Positions 33,663 to 45,713 of a stretch of 64,000 bases of DNA are shown in pieces. The notes under the pieces were generated by a model. That model had not been told where the DNA came from. It did not search any database and was given only the letters and a program-made list of their open reading frames with translations. Within the stretch, counting starts at the first letter, position 1. The number at the start of each line of letters is the position of its first letter. The stretch spans positions 388,997 to 452,996 of the forward strand of contig JAQSEB010000169.1 in the NCBI GenBank assembly GCA_030063045.1, given 5' to 3'. Made by a program: the position numbers and the translations under genes. Source of the stretch: Pratylenchus scribneri. Taxonomy: Eukaryota > Nematoda > Chromadorea > Rhabditida > Pratylenchidae.

Positions 33663-33883
33663 TGTTTGTGGGCGAACCAAAAGGTCAAAGGCCAATGGAT
33701 CCGAACAATTTGTTGGGCATAATGCCGCATTGAGAATTGGCCTCCAATATTTAAAATGATCAATTATTAATAAAATGTGTATATTTAAAATTGGAATAAA
33801 TTTTTATAGTTTATAAAATTTTCATAAATTTTATTCCTTCATAAATTAAATTGTAAAAATTGTTAATTGAGAACGGGGTAACA

Positions 33884-34060
33884 AAAACACAAAAATGTTT
33901 GGGGAAACAAAAACACAAAATGTTTGGACGAACAAAAACACAAAATGTTTGGACGAACAAAAACATAAAATGTTAAGTGAAAAAAAAACACAAAATGTTT
34001 GGATGAAAAAAAATGTAGGAATAAAAAAAAAACAATGTTTGAGAGATAAACATAACAAGT
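33884..34060. repeat. Short tandem repeat, about 24 bp
   Basis: Five or so imperfect copies of AAAACACAAAATGTTTGGACG. The minus-strand frames that read FVFLFVQTFC-like peptides are artefacts of the repeat. Confidence 0.7.
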
Positions 34061-34209
34061 TTGAGAACAAACCTGTTTATACTTAAGAATTAAACTTCTC
34101 AAAAGTATGTGGAAATTCATTTGTAATTATATCGGAATTATTCGTAATAAAATTAGGAAATAAAGGTACTTACGTATTATCTACCTGCAGATTTTCAAAA
34201 AAAATTTTT

Positions 34210-34910
34210 TTTTGTAAATGATATACCAATCGACGCGTCTCGGCGAGCTGATTACGAAAATACTATTAGCTTCGCATAAAACTCAAAATTAAAAAAGTTA
34301 TGACCTCATGAAAATCGAAAAAGTGCTTGGTCCCCTCCAGTGTTGTAAAAATTTCAAGGGCTCTACCCCGAAACATCGAATAGACGAAACATCGAATGGA
34401 CGAAATATCGAATGGACGAAACATCGACAAGGAGGAGGTGGACGAAACATCGAATTCCCAAAACATCGAAAAGGGGAAAAGCGGACGAAACATCGAAAAC
34501 TTGAACTGGTTATTAAAATTTTTTAAACGATATACCAATCGACGCGTCTCGATGAGCTAATGCCGAATATGCTATTGATTTGGCCAAAAACTCAAAAATA
34601 AAAAAGTTATGGCCTTTTAAATTTGCAAAAAATTTACATATTTAACTAAAATGGCCATAACTTTTTTATTTTTGAGTTTTTGGCCAAATCAATAGCATAT
34701 TCGGCATTAGCTCATCGAGACGCGTCGATTGGTATATCGTTTAAAAAATTTTAATAACCAGTTCAAGTTTTCGATGTTTCTTCCCCTTTCCCCTTTTCGA
34801 TGTTTTGGGAATTCGATGTTTCGTCCACCTCCTCCTTGTCGATGTTTCGTCCATTCGATATTTCGTCCATTCGATGTTTCGTCTATTCGATGTTTCGGGG
34901 TGATGCGTAG
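34210..34910. mobile_element. Long palindromic element with GACGCGTCTCG arms
   Basis: About 34365-34627 and 34640-34900 are inverted copies. Shared blocks are CGAAACATCGAATGGACG-type repeats, ACCAATCGACGCGTCTCGAT and GGCCAAAAACTCAAAAATAA, with AATTTACATATTTAACT as the loop. A further degenerate half-arm at 34220-34300 (ATCGACGCGTCTCGGCGAGC) suggests a nested or partially duplicated copy. No gene. Confidence 0.7.
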
Positions 34911-35884
34911 ATGAGATAGGGAGAGACGAGAGAGAATTTTATTTCTAAAAACAAGAAGCAGAGCAGAGCACTGAGCTTTCTCATGATTTGATTTTTAGAT
35001 GGATTGATTTTAATTAAAAGATTAATTGACAGACAATGACGAATGAATGAATAAAATGGAATATTTATTCCTCAATTTAGAGCAGACTTTTTTTTTCCAT
35101 TTTTTGATATTATTCATTTAACTTGATACAATTCAGATACAAATTTTTATCGATTAAAATCAATTGACTGTTTATTTCGTCAATCAAAATATTAAAATCC
35201 AATTATTTACTTATTAATTTAATTTCAAAAAAGAATGGAGATTAAAAATGAGCCGAAAAATGTGCTTGAAATTATTTTAAGATAATCTTTATATTTGGTC
35301 TCTCAAAATTAGTTTCCCTAGGACTCACTCTTATCCCATCATTGGATTTTTAATGACAAAACATAAATGGCCAATAAGCTATGGCCAAAAAAATTCAAGA
35401 TTTTGATCTCCACTTTTGTTAATAAATTAAGGGTATTTTCCATCAAATCAATTGATTTGTTCTCTAACACATTTTTTCTAAACCTATAAATTTATAATGC
35501 AGTCGTCGCGACTGTCTATCGATCCATTCCCGTTCCTCGTCGCCCACCCCACCCCATCCTTCCTTTCCTATCCTTCCACTTCCAATTCCAATGCATAATG
35601 TTTTATTTATGAGAGAAAAGAATTTATAATCTAACACGTCAGCCTAAATACTAAAAATACATAAATAGACAAAATAATTTAGGAAATTAAGGGATTTACT
35701 ATTTACTTTACCAAAAAACCAATATTTTTCACCTCTTTTAACAATGAAAATTATTCATTTTCTCATATAAATTAATCAATATTTAATTGAGTAAACCAAA
35801 TTTACAGCTTTTTAACAACTCAACAAAAGTGGGAAAAATAAAATTTATTCATTAAAACTTCAAAAATTCACACACAACAAAAAA
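34911..35884. other. Promoter-side intergenic region of ArfGAP
   Basis: AT-rich with a short GC-rich island near 35500-35580 (TCGTCGCGACTG, then CCCATTCCCGTTC-like Pyr-rich DNA). No gene or mobile element recognised. Confidence 0.45.
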
Positions 35885-38800
35885 ATGTGCTCAACAAATG
35901 AAAACATCGTCGATGGGCCCACCGCTGCGGACATTGATGCAATTTTCAAGCGGCTTCGTGCCAATCCAGCGAACAAGGTTTATTTCGGAATTTTGATGAA
36001 CCAAATTACTCAAAAAAATCTTAAGGTCTGCTTTGATTGCGGTGCCCGCAACCCAACTTGGTCCTCAATCACCTACGGCGTGTTCATTTGCATCGATTGC
36101 TCATCGGTCCATCGCAATTTGGGTGTCCACCTCTCTTTTGTGCGCTCAACAAATTTGGACACAAATTGGTTTCTAATTTTATACATTATATAAATATAAA
36201 TGTTGAGTACTGAAATTGAATAGTTTTCTACACAATTTGGGATGTAATAAAATGGGTACTTGTGGGTTGTGGACTTTAGGTCCGCTCTTTTTTTTGTGAA
36301 AAAGACAAAATTGTAGGGTCCTCCATTTTGGGTAACGATTTTTACCTTATCATATCCGTAACCTATCACTTAATGACCACCTAACCCTAAACCTGATGAC
36401 CCATAGGGGACATTACACTTTCCAAAAAAGCGGACCTAAATCCTAATGTCCACAAAAAATGCCATAAAAAAACTAGGGAATATGATTATAAATTCCTAGT
36501 TAGTTATTCTTATTCATCCTCTAAATGTTATTAAGTAATTCAAGGGTGATTTTGGATGACAAACACGAATTTATCTTTATAATGACTTATATTTGACCAT
36601 CTTGGTAAGCAAATGCTAACATTTAATGTGACCTTGTTAATGGTAAATGATGGCATTGGGCATTGACTTATCTAGGATTGACAAAATATGAAGGCCTGGC
36701 ATTGTTCTTGTTTATTCGCCTAGTCGATCCAAAATACCAACATCTAAATCAAATAAAAGCCATTTTGAATTAGTAGTGGAACATTATCCTTGATGTGAAT
36801 AAGTTCCGATAATTGATTGATAATAATCAAGATAATAATAGGAACCGTTATGTCCACAATTTGCAAAAACTAAAGGGAAGAGACCCTTCACTCAACATTT
36901 TTGGGACATTGTTATGTTATAATCTTCCTTATGAATCCTAGTCCTAGTTCCTAGATAGCACAAAATTAAGTCTTAACCTTACGGCTTAACCGGCACTAGG
37001 CAGTAAATCTATGGGTCACTGTTTCACTTTTGGGTATGTAAATTTAACCCTGTAAATTTAAAGGTCCTGGGTTCAACTGCGTGCCATGCAAATTGGCGGC
37101 AATGCAAATGCGGTAATTTTTATAATGCTAAAATAGAATTTTAACCTCAATTTTAGGTTCAATTTTTCAAGCAACACGGCTGCGATTCCACCGATGCCCA
37201 AGTCAAATACCATAGTCGGGCTGCATCGCTTTACAAGGTTTTTATAATTTTAAAATATTATAAAGTTTCGTCTTCCTACAAAGATTTAATCCTTTATTAA
37301 TTCACTAAAAGCAATAGCCAACCAATCTAATGAATGAAGGAATAAACCCTCATTACTATGGAAAAGGGAGAAATTTACTATCTTCATTTTTGTGTATAAA
37401 ACTTGCTTGGGCCTTTCGAATGGCCAACAAAAATACCGGCATTTATTCGGTGTATTTAACGGTTATCTATCAGGTACAAAAAGATTTTGAACATCACCAA
37501 GTCGCAAGGCAATATCTCAATCATAGAGTGTGGTTCTACGCCCATCCCATCCTGCTGGGACCTTAAGTTGATCATATGGGGAATCGAGGGTCCTCTTATT
37601 ATTAGCCAATCCCAACTTCCAAGAATAAAAATTTAAGATTTTTTGGATAATAAAATGGAAGTATCCATTAACCATGGGATGATGTTTCTGGTGTTCGAAA
37701 TCTTTAAAAATTGGGAGAAAGACAAAGATTACCACGAGAAATGCTTACATTTCTTGGGTATTATTGCAATTTACAAAGGCTATAATCAGGCTCGTATCCA
37801 GGAATTGCTGATGGGGGTGGCGCGCGAAAAATTTTGGTCAAAAATTGCTGCGCAGCGAAAAATTTTACTGAATTTTTATGAAAATCGTAAAAAAAAGGGT
37901 CCCCCTTTACTTTTTTTGATGCTTCGCGCGGCTTGTGGTCGGCCCGGGCCGACCCCCTGGATACGGGCCTGGCTATAATAGAAAAAGGATGAGCATACCG
38001 ATGAAGAAGAAGAGATGAAGCTGAGGATGATCTTCATCATCCTTAAGATTACCATCCTCAAAATTATTCATCATTATCTTCTTTTCCTTCTTCATCTTGA
38101 TCATCCTTTTTCCCTTCCTACCTTTAAACTGCAATATTGCCAATACCCTTTGACTGTTGATTAGATTAAATTTGGGTTTGATTGATTGAATAAATACATA
38201 AAACATAAATAAATAATTCATTTTCGCAGCAACGAGTGACGGATTTGGCTGGGAAAGCGCAACGTCAAGCCGGCCAAGCATTGTTCCCGGCGGCGGAGGA
38301 AATGGCAAAAACTGGCAGTGGTGGAGGCCAACTTTCCCCAGTGGCCAAACAAAATTCCATCGAAGAATTTTTTGGCAGCGACAAAAATCCAACATTTGAA
38401 GGAGGCCAAAAAGCGGCACCGGAGGAGGCCGCATTCAAGGAGGGCGCTGCACTTTCAGGTTTAGAAAATTTTATGGAAAATTTTGAAATTTTTTTATAAA
38501 AAAATTTTTTTGAAAAAATTTTTTAGAAAATTTTTAAAATTTTTTAATAAATTTTTGAAATTAATTTTTTTTCTTATTTTTCTTATTTTTCAGAAATACC
38601 ACATGAAAAGCCAGTCAAGAAAATGACGGTAATCAATCATCAAAAAATAAATTTTATTTATTTTATTTTTTAGCTTGGCCAAAAGAAACGCGCCGGATTG
38701 ATGGCCCAGAAAAACAAAATGGTATTAAATAAATTTATTTTTAATATTGCCAAAAGTTTAAGAAATTAAGTCGGTTTATAAACCACCAAAAATAATTAAA

Positions 38801-41800
38801 CCGATTTATAAATCACCGAAAATTTCAATTATTTAAACCGGTTTCTAAACCGTCAAAAACTTCAAATGTCAAACCGGTTTTAAACTACCAAAATAACAAA
38901 GGTTAAACTGGTTTTTAGACAACCAAGAATTTCTAGGGTTAAATCGGTTTATAATTTCAATTTTTAAACCTGTTTTTAAACCCGAAACTTTAAATGTTAA
39001 ATCGTTATGTAAATTTTATTTTTAATCCGGTTTGCAAACTCGAAATTTTAAATTTCTCTAATTCTTTAAAATGGCTATTTCAGAATTCGGTAGCCAATGT
39101 TGAGCAAAAACCATCAGCAGGGAATGAATTTGAGAAAGTGGACGAACAATTCGGGCGCCTTCAAATGCAGGAAAAACAGCAAAAGGAATCGGCCAATGAA
39201 TCGAAGGCAAAAGAAGAAGGCGAAACCACCGTGCCATTTTCATCCAAATTTTTGGTGCAGGAAATTGCAGAGAAGAAACAGGTTTATTTGATTTTTCTAG
39301 AAAATTGATCAAAATACCAAAAAAAAACAAATTTTGAATGGAGTCGAAATAATTTTTATAAAATTTAAATAAATTTTCCATCAAAAATTTTATAAAAATT
39401 AAAAAAATAGTACTTATTAATTATTTCTGTCTCAATTTTGATAATTGAATCACATTATACTCTCCATATGCTGTCTAATTTAAAAAGTTAATCTAGAGAG
39501 CTCTTATTGGCCATAGGCATAGGAATAGAATACCCTCTGGTACTTTTACCTTATCTAGAACCAAATTTGAAAAATTTGTTTTTAAATTGAGATTCTTATT
39601 CTTTTACTCATATTTGATTGTAAAACGATGAAAAAAAAAACATAATTTTAGCTGTTTTTAGGTCCAAGAATTTTTGGGGGGTAACATATGGTAATTTTGG
39701 GGGAAAATTTGGTCCCAGACAATTAACAAGTATCTGTTTTTTAAACTTATTTTGGACATTTTTCGGCTAAATTTTATTAGAGTACAAAAAAAAAAGAAAA
39801 AATAAATGTTCAAAGCAAAAATTTTCAAAAAATTCCTTCCATTTTTATTCCTTCTTTTTCTACAGCAAATCTTGCAAGAAGCTTCAGCCAAAGACCCACA
39901 AAAGGCGAAGCAAATTGATCGGCTGGGTTTTGGTGGTGGCCCAGCAAATAAATCCACTTCGGCCCATTCCCATTCAATTTCAAGTGGAATTCGGCAAATT
40001 CAACAGGACGATTTGGCCCCGGCAAAAGGTTACTATTTTGTAAATCAGAAACCGGTTTTAAACTACAAACCTAAACCGGTTTTAAATCCTACAAACATAA
40101 ACCGGTTTTAAATCCTACAAGCATAAACCGGTTTTAAACTACAAACCTAAACCGGTTTTAAATCCTACAAACATAAACCGGTTTTAAATCCTACAAGCAT
40201 AAACCGGTTTTAAATCCTACAAGCATAAACCGGTTTTAAATCCTACAAGCATAAACCGGTTTTAAATCCTACAAGCATAAACCGGTTTTAAATCCTACAA
40301 GCATAAACCGGTTTTAAATCCTACAAGCATAAACCGGTTTTAAATCCTACAAGCATAAACCGGTTTTAAATCCTACAAGCATAAACCGGTTTTAAATCCT
40401 ACAAGCATAAACCGGTTTTAAACCCTACAAACTTAAACACGTTTAAAGCTTGCAAAACTAAACCGGTTTTAGACCCAATAAACCTAAACCTACAAACCTA
40501 AACCGGTAACCCTACAACTAAACCAGTTTTAAACCTTACAAACCCTGTGCTACTAGCTACTTGCAAATCTCATCGAGACGCATCGAATGGAATATAATTT
40601 GTCACTTTTTTTGGTCAAAATTAAAGGGTATTAAATCGTTTAAACCATTTTCCAGTTTTTTGATTTTAAACTCTTTAATTTTAACCCAAACCATGACAAA
40701 TTTATACCAATCGATGCGTCTCGATTAGATCTACAAATTGGTATAAGGTTTGTAGAGTTTAAAAGCGGTTTCACTGATTTATTAGAAGTCAAAAACTACT
40801 ATCGGGTAAAAAAGGAATTTTATCAGTAATAAAAATAATTTATCCCTACAAAAGGTGGGAGGAAAAGCGGCACTGGAAATGGTGGAAGGAAATCGGCCGA
40901 ACGAATGGATTATTTTGGAGGCAGCGGCGGCGGTGGTGGAAGAATTTCGGATGAATGGGAAATGGTGGAAGAGGAGGAACCAGCCGGCGGCGTTGATAAA
41001 TGGGACATTAAATATGGGGTCAGGTTTTTTTTATTGGTTTATTTAATCGGGAAAAAACTATGAAAACGAAAATTGCGTCTATAAAAAAAGGACCCGGAAA
41101 CAGGCCCGGCAAGGGGGGAGGGTCAACTTGGGTCCCAGAGGACACCCCCACCCCCAAAATCGGGACAACAAGGGAAAAAAATGAAAAATTGTAAAAAAAT
41201 AGGAAAAAGTGTCAACGGACCGGACCCCCCCCCCCCCCCCCCCACCCCCCTAGGAACCCTATGGACCCCTCCAAAAAATCCTGGGCACCGGACCTGCTCT
41301 GATAAACCTCAATTGAGCGCCGTTTAAAGTAATCCATTAGGGATTGAACCAATTTTAATGAATTTTGTGTCAAGTTAAAGAGCAGACTTTTGGCTCTCAA
41401 ATGATATAAATCTTATTTAAATTGCTTCAAAATTGATGGAATTATGCCAAAAAACCACTGAAAAATTTACTAATCCATATTAAAAACTATTTTAAATGGT
41501 TTTTTGGACATAACTCAATTAATTTTGAACCAAATTTAATATAATTTATTTCATTGGATAGCCAAAAGTCTGCTCTTTAATTTGATACTAAAATCATCAA
41601 AATTTGTTCCTTTCTTGATTTATTATTTAAAACGGCGGCAAATTGGTCTATTCTATTGGAGAAAATTCTTCAGATTAATCATGGATGGTATTTGGCCAAA
41701 AATTTCAATTAAAAAGATAAAAATAAATTTTAAATTTTGAATATTTTTTAGTATTTTCTTTTCGTATTTTAAGAAAAATTTTGAATTAAAATAAAAAATA

Positions 41801-43923
41801 TTTTATCAATTTTAAATCCAATATTTTTCATCAATTAATTTAAATTTATTATTTTAAGAAAAAATTTGGCGGTGGCACCACTGGATTGGACGATTTGAAA
41901 AAATCCACCACTCGCCCAGCCGACAAAGAGGAGGAATTTTTTGACGCTTGGGATATGCCCAGCAAAAAGGGGCCAACCTTTTCGAAAGTGCCACCACCAG
42001 GACTGAAAACTCAACGGGGAGGAGGCGATTTTGGAGGTGGTCCAGGGCCCGACGAAGAGGCTGTGAAAAAATTTGGCAAGGCAAAGGCAATCAGCTCAGA
42101 CATGTTCTTTGGACGGCACCAGGCCATGGATGTAAGGAAAATTTTAATTTTTGGAAATTTTTTTCAATTTTTATTGGCTAATTTTTAGCGATTTTCCATT
42201 AAAAATAATAAAAAAATAAAAAAATTGGGCAAAAAAAATATATTTTATTTTTTAATTAATTTTCCTTATTAAAAAAATCATTTTACTCGAGAAAAAATTA
42301 GCTTCCGTTGCGGGGAATCGAACCCCGGCCTTCACGGTGAGAGCGTGAAATCCTAACCACTAGACCACAACGGAACATGAATGGAGCAATTGAAAAGACA
42401 ATCAACCTTTTTATTTATTTTCCTCCAAAAGCTTTTTATCGACAATTGTTGTCTTCAAAAAAAAATAAAAATTTAAAAAATATCTAATTATTTTGGACAA
42501 AGGAAAATAAAATAAATTGAAAAAATAAAGATTGTGTCTATTTTTAGCTAAAATTTATTTAATAAAACGAATATTAATATTTTTAAATGCATAAATCTTA
42601 ATTTTTCGGGAAAATCATAAAGCATTTCACACTATTAAGTTTGTTTTTCATAAAAATCTAAAATCAGTTAAATAATTTATTAGATAAATAATATACCATA
42701 ATTTATGATTTTTGTATTTTGATTGCATTTTTTAAAATTAAATATCCTTCAATAATTCCTAACTAGGTTAGATAAATTAAATAGGTTGAAAATAAGTCAA
42801 AAATGCAAATTTGACTCGTCGAATTTTATTAAAATCTTTTTCATTAAATCATTAATTATTTAATGATTCCCCAATTTGTTCTTTAGGCCGATACCCGTGC
42901 AAATTTGAGCCGTTTCGAGGGTCAATCGGCCATTGGCAGTGCGGACCTATTCGGCGGAGGGGAAGGTCAAGGAAGCCAGCAACAGGGTCGATGGAGTTCC
43001 TATTCCGAGCAAATTCCCGAAATGGCGGATATCAAAGATTCGGTTGTTTCGGTGAGTTTTCAAAAATTATCCTTTAAAAATCTTTTTTTAAGAAATTAAA
43101 TATTTTATTGATTTTTTAATAATAATTTATTTTTTCAAAAATTATTTTTGGTTGGTAAAAAATTGTTCCATTATTATTTTATTGTTTTTTTTTAAAAGAA
43201 AATTATACATAATTTTATAGTAATTTTTTATAAGTTTAAAAAAATTAAAATTTTTATTTCAATTTTTTTACTTTGATTTTTTAAATTTAATTAAATATAA
43301 AAATTCCAAAATACCAAAATTTAAATTTTATTTAATTACATTTTAATATTTATTTTATTTTCAGGGTGTCAGCAAAGTGACGGAGAAATTGTCCGGCATT
43401 GGAAGCTCATTCAGTTCATATCTTTCGGTGAGTAAAATATTTTGATAAAATCCAAATTAAGAAAAATTTGAAAAATGAATAAATAAAATTAATTTTATCC
43501 CAAAAAAAATTTTTTTGTCCAATTTAGTCGAAAAAATTTTAAATTTTCTAGAAAACCACAACCAAAAGCTGATATTGTGCGAGAGTAAGTCCATCAAAAA
43601 ATGTTACATTTTTGTTTCTGTTTCCGCACTTTTTTTATGTTTTGCTTTTTACTTCTTTCGGGCACTATTTTTCTTACTTTTTTTTTTATTAAATTTTTAC
43701 AAAATTTTTCTTTGCTTTCTTTGGCAAAAAATATTTTTTAATTTATTTTTTAAATTTTTCTTTCCTTTCTGTTTAAAATTTTACTTTTATTTTTTTAAAA
43801 AATTTTTCTTTGCTTTCTTTGACAAAAAAAAATATTAAAATTTAATTTTTTCTCATTTTCAGGAACGCTATTGAATCATCGGATGCAGCCCCAAAACAAA
43901 ATGGATATGTGAAGAATTTGTGA
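35885..43923 (+). CDS. ArfGAP2/3-type ADP-ribosylation factor GTPase-activating protein
   Basis: Stimulates GTP hydrolysis on Arf1 during COPI coat cycling at the Golgi. Exons: 35885-36168, 37064-37112, 37157-37237, 38230-38458, 38594-38628, 38674-38721, 39084-39281, 39866-40028, 40855-41018, 41859-42131, 42887-43051, 43365-43427, about 43552-43584, 43863-43923. The ArfGAP zinc finger is complete: CFDC ... CIDC (C-x2-C-x16-C-x2-C), then [20 protein letters not shown] with the catalytic Arg, and [20 protein letters not shown]. The C-terminal half shows the ArfGAP2/3 layout: [30 protein letters not shown], and [10 protein letters not shown] plus [14 protein letters not shown] (ISSDxFFG / GxxxISSADLFG motifs). 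The next-to-last exon needs one base fewer to stay in frame with both neighbours, so it has a real frameshift, a sequence error or an unusual splice. Introns hold several mobile elements and a tRNA. Confidence 0.9.
36267..36455. mobile_element. Short MITE in ArfGAP intron 1
   Basis: Inverted ends TTGTGGACTTTAGGTCCGCT and, reversed, TTGTGGACATTAGGATTTAG followed by GTCCGC. About 190 bp, no coding content. The target duplication is not clear. Confidence 0.5.
37779..37979. mobile_element. 185-bp hAT-type MITE in ArfGAP intron 3
   Basis: The body is 37787-37971 with inverted ends CAGGCTCGTATCCAG and CTGGATACGGGCCTG. Target duplication GCTATAAT at 37779-37786 and 37972-37979 is perfect. The interior is GC-rich at both ends (GCGCGCGAAAA, GGCCCGGGCC). 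Confidence 0.85.
40029..40810. mobile_element. MITE making up nearly all of ArfGAP intron 8, with an internal minisatellite
   Basis: The right part (40540-40800) is a standard GAGACGC-family body: CATCGAGACGCATCGAATGG, then its inverse ATCGATGCGTCTCGATTAGA and GGTTTCACTGATTTATTAGA. The left arm (AAATCAGAAACCGGTTTTAA) has expanded into about 14 copies of a 26-bp unit, AAACCGGTTTTAAATCCTAC plus AAGCAT (about 40045-40440). Each unit carries the palindrome AACCGGTT. Confidence 0.75.
42303..42374 (-). tRNA. tRNA-Glu (anticodon CTC)
   Basis: On the minus strand it folds as a complete 72-nt cloverleaf: acceptor TCCGTTG paired with CAACGGA, D-arm TGGTCTAGTGGTTAGGA (box A), anticodon stem TTCACG / CGTGAA around loop CTCTCAC (anticodon CTC), and T-arm CGGGGTTCGATTCCCCG (box B). 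It lies in ArfGAP intron 10, antisense to the host gene. A T-rich stretch that could end Pol III transcription lies about 40 bp beyond the 3' end. Confidence 0.93.
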
Positions 43924-45149
43924 ATGAGGAGAAAATTTATGTGATTTTTCTGTGAATTTTTTAAAAATTTTCTATTGTCATTTTTTCATTGCAACCTTTT
44001 TCCCTCAAAATCTGTTGGACTGGATATTTTTTCCCTTCTTTTTTTATTTTTATGCTATATTCTATCCCACAAATAATTATGGAATTTATTTACCTTTACA
44101 TTTACATTTGATAATTTTATAAATTTTCTGATTGCTTTTTTATTTATAATTCTTAATTTATATTTTTGGGGGTAATTTGAAATATTTAAGTAAGAATTTC
44201 GGCTTCCATTTTTCTCAATTTATGTAAATTTTTTTAAGCAAAATGTCAAAATTTACCATGGATAGTTCACATTTATAATTATGGGATTTGCTTACCAACA
44301 TCACCAAATATGACTCAAAAAAGATCTGAGTTTAAAATCCGAAATTACCTTTAGAAAATTGGAAAATATGATGACTAAGAAAGTATGGGCAAATTCAAAG
44401 AATAAATTCCATAATTAAAAATATTCTACAAATATTCCTTCCTTTCTTTCCGCCTTTTCTTCCATTGCTTTCTCTTAATTTAATTAAATTTGCAAATTAT
44501 TAAACAAAAAATGACTGACAAATTTGTTAAAATTTATCAATTCCACCAATTTCTCCCCTTGAAAAACCGTCCAAATTCTATTTCCTAATTTTCTATAAAT
44601 TGTTGACAAGGAATTCATTTTTCCATATAAAAAAGATATTTGGATAAATTTGTGAAAATAATTTGTAAATTTTTTTTATTTTAAATTCTTTAAAATTAGT
44701 TTCTTTATATGAAGAAAGTCGAAAAATTCATATTTTGTTGATTAACCCACTAATCAATTTTCTATATTAAAATGCTCATTTAAAGTGAATTTCCCACCTC
44801 TACAAAGATCGAAATTTAATTCTTTATTAAATTTATAGTCCAATTAAATTGACATAAAATAATTTTTCAGATTTTGATAAAAAAAAATCTGCATCGTATT
44901 GCTAATAATAGATTAATTAAGAAATAGTATGATGAAAATCAAAAAATGATTGAAGTAAATTTTTTCAAAAAAAAAACAAATGAAAATAGAAATGATCTCC
45001 AGAAAGACCAATTATATGATCACTGAGCATTTTGATGAAGAACAAAAAATTTTTATCAGCGCCAGTACCAGCGGTAAAATAAATATGGTCATTTTTTGGT
45101 TAAAAAAATTTGAACTATTGGTTGGGGAGTCAAATTTTAATCATATAAT
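43924..45149. other. Intergenic region after ArfGAP
   Basis: AT-rich with short homopolymers. No gene, palindrome or tandem repeat that I can support. Confidence 0.5.
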
Positions 45150-45205
45150 TTAACGACCTGCTGGAACTAATTTAAAATTTAATTGATAAGAATTTATTTC
45201 CTGGA

Positions 45206-45562
45206 TGTTCATTTTATGGTTTTTGGCCATCTTCCTTCCTCTATATGGAATGGACCACCCAATCGAACAATTTTTTGATAAAATTATAGACAATTCGATT
45301 CGACTAAAAGGAGAAAAATTGATAAAAAATGACTTGGATTCAATTTTTTTCAGCGAACATAGACCACCCAATCGAACACTCATTTGGCACTTTTTGGCCC
45401 AAATTTGAATGATTGGGTCGTTGATCAAATTTTAGACATATATTTTAACGACCAGGAACCAATTTAAAAAATTTCATAAAATTTCATGGATGTTCATTTT
45501 TATGATTTTTGGTCATCTACGTTCTTCGTCATGGAATGGACCCACCCAATTGAACACATTCT
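45206..45562. repeat. Two direct ~65-bp repeats, about 285 bp apart
   Basis: GATGTTCATTTTATGGTTTT...GGAATGGACCACCCAATCGA (from 45206) is repeated as GATGTTCATTTTTATGATTT...GGAATGGACCCACCCAATTG (from 45489). Open frames across the area have no recognisable domain. Confidence 0.5.
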
Positions 45563-45640
45563 TTAAATCAAACAAAATTTTAACGATTTAACATACTATT
45601 TCTTCATTTTATTTGCTACTCCACCACCATCAAATTTTCG

Positions 45641-45713
45641 CCGCCACTGGGGTTCGAACCTATGACCTCCATCATGTCACATGCTCTTACCCATTACGCT
45701 TTGAGTGACTACA
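45641..45713 (-). repeat. tRNA-derived (SINE-like) sequence, copy 1
   Basis: On the minus strand it has box-A-like GCGTAATGGGTAAGAGC and a perfect box B with T-stem, ATAGGTTCGAACC. The acceptor arm does not pair and the anticodon stem is poor, so it is not a functional tRNA. Related to the copy at 51.2 kb. The nearby motif AAGTATGGAC(A)TGGCC recurs at both loci. Confidence 0.55.

Larger units (their letters stand above)
25312..33733 (+). pseudogene. Bacterial-type ABC solute-binding protein, secreted; last exon broken by a transposon
   Basis: Exons 25312-25515, 26223-26411, 26494-26741, 32080-32308 and 32943-33153 plus 33663-33733. All phases agree, and once the 33154-33662 insert is skipped the frame is intact (383 aa). 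A eukaryotic-looking signal peptide (FFLLSFLILALAVT) precedes a periplasmic-binding-protein core of the iron(III)/polyamine type: AALAEGGQLVVYANG, PAFQRRFPGINL, LALGSVVIDLIQLESV, AFRDPDG, VNTDLLPNEADWPKSFGEL, DKYGYNWMTRLMAQNV, HKEAAKLYMNW. In bacteria such proteins deliver ligand to a membrane permease; none is present here, so a free secreted binding protein is implied. Intron 1 seems to be GC-AG (CAG|GCAATG). Intron 3 is 5.3 kb with genes inside. As read, the insert replaces the C-terminus with about 20 unrelated residues. Confidence 0.75.

Noticed and set aside
34308..34914. Open frames reading CRCFVHSIF/RNIEWTKHR on both strands
   Set aside because: Derived from the CGAAACATCG tandem motif within a palindromic element.
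41094..41300. GC-rich block with C-run and GGCCCGG/CCGGACCTG ends, hAT-like
   Set aside because: The ends do not form a convincing inverted repeat and no 8-bp duplication could be found.
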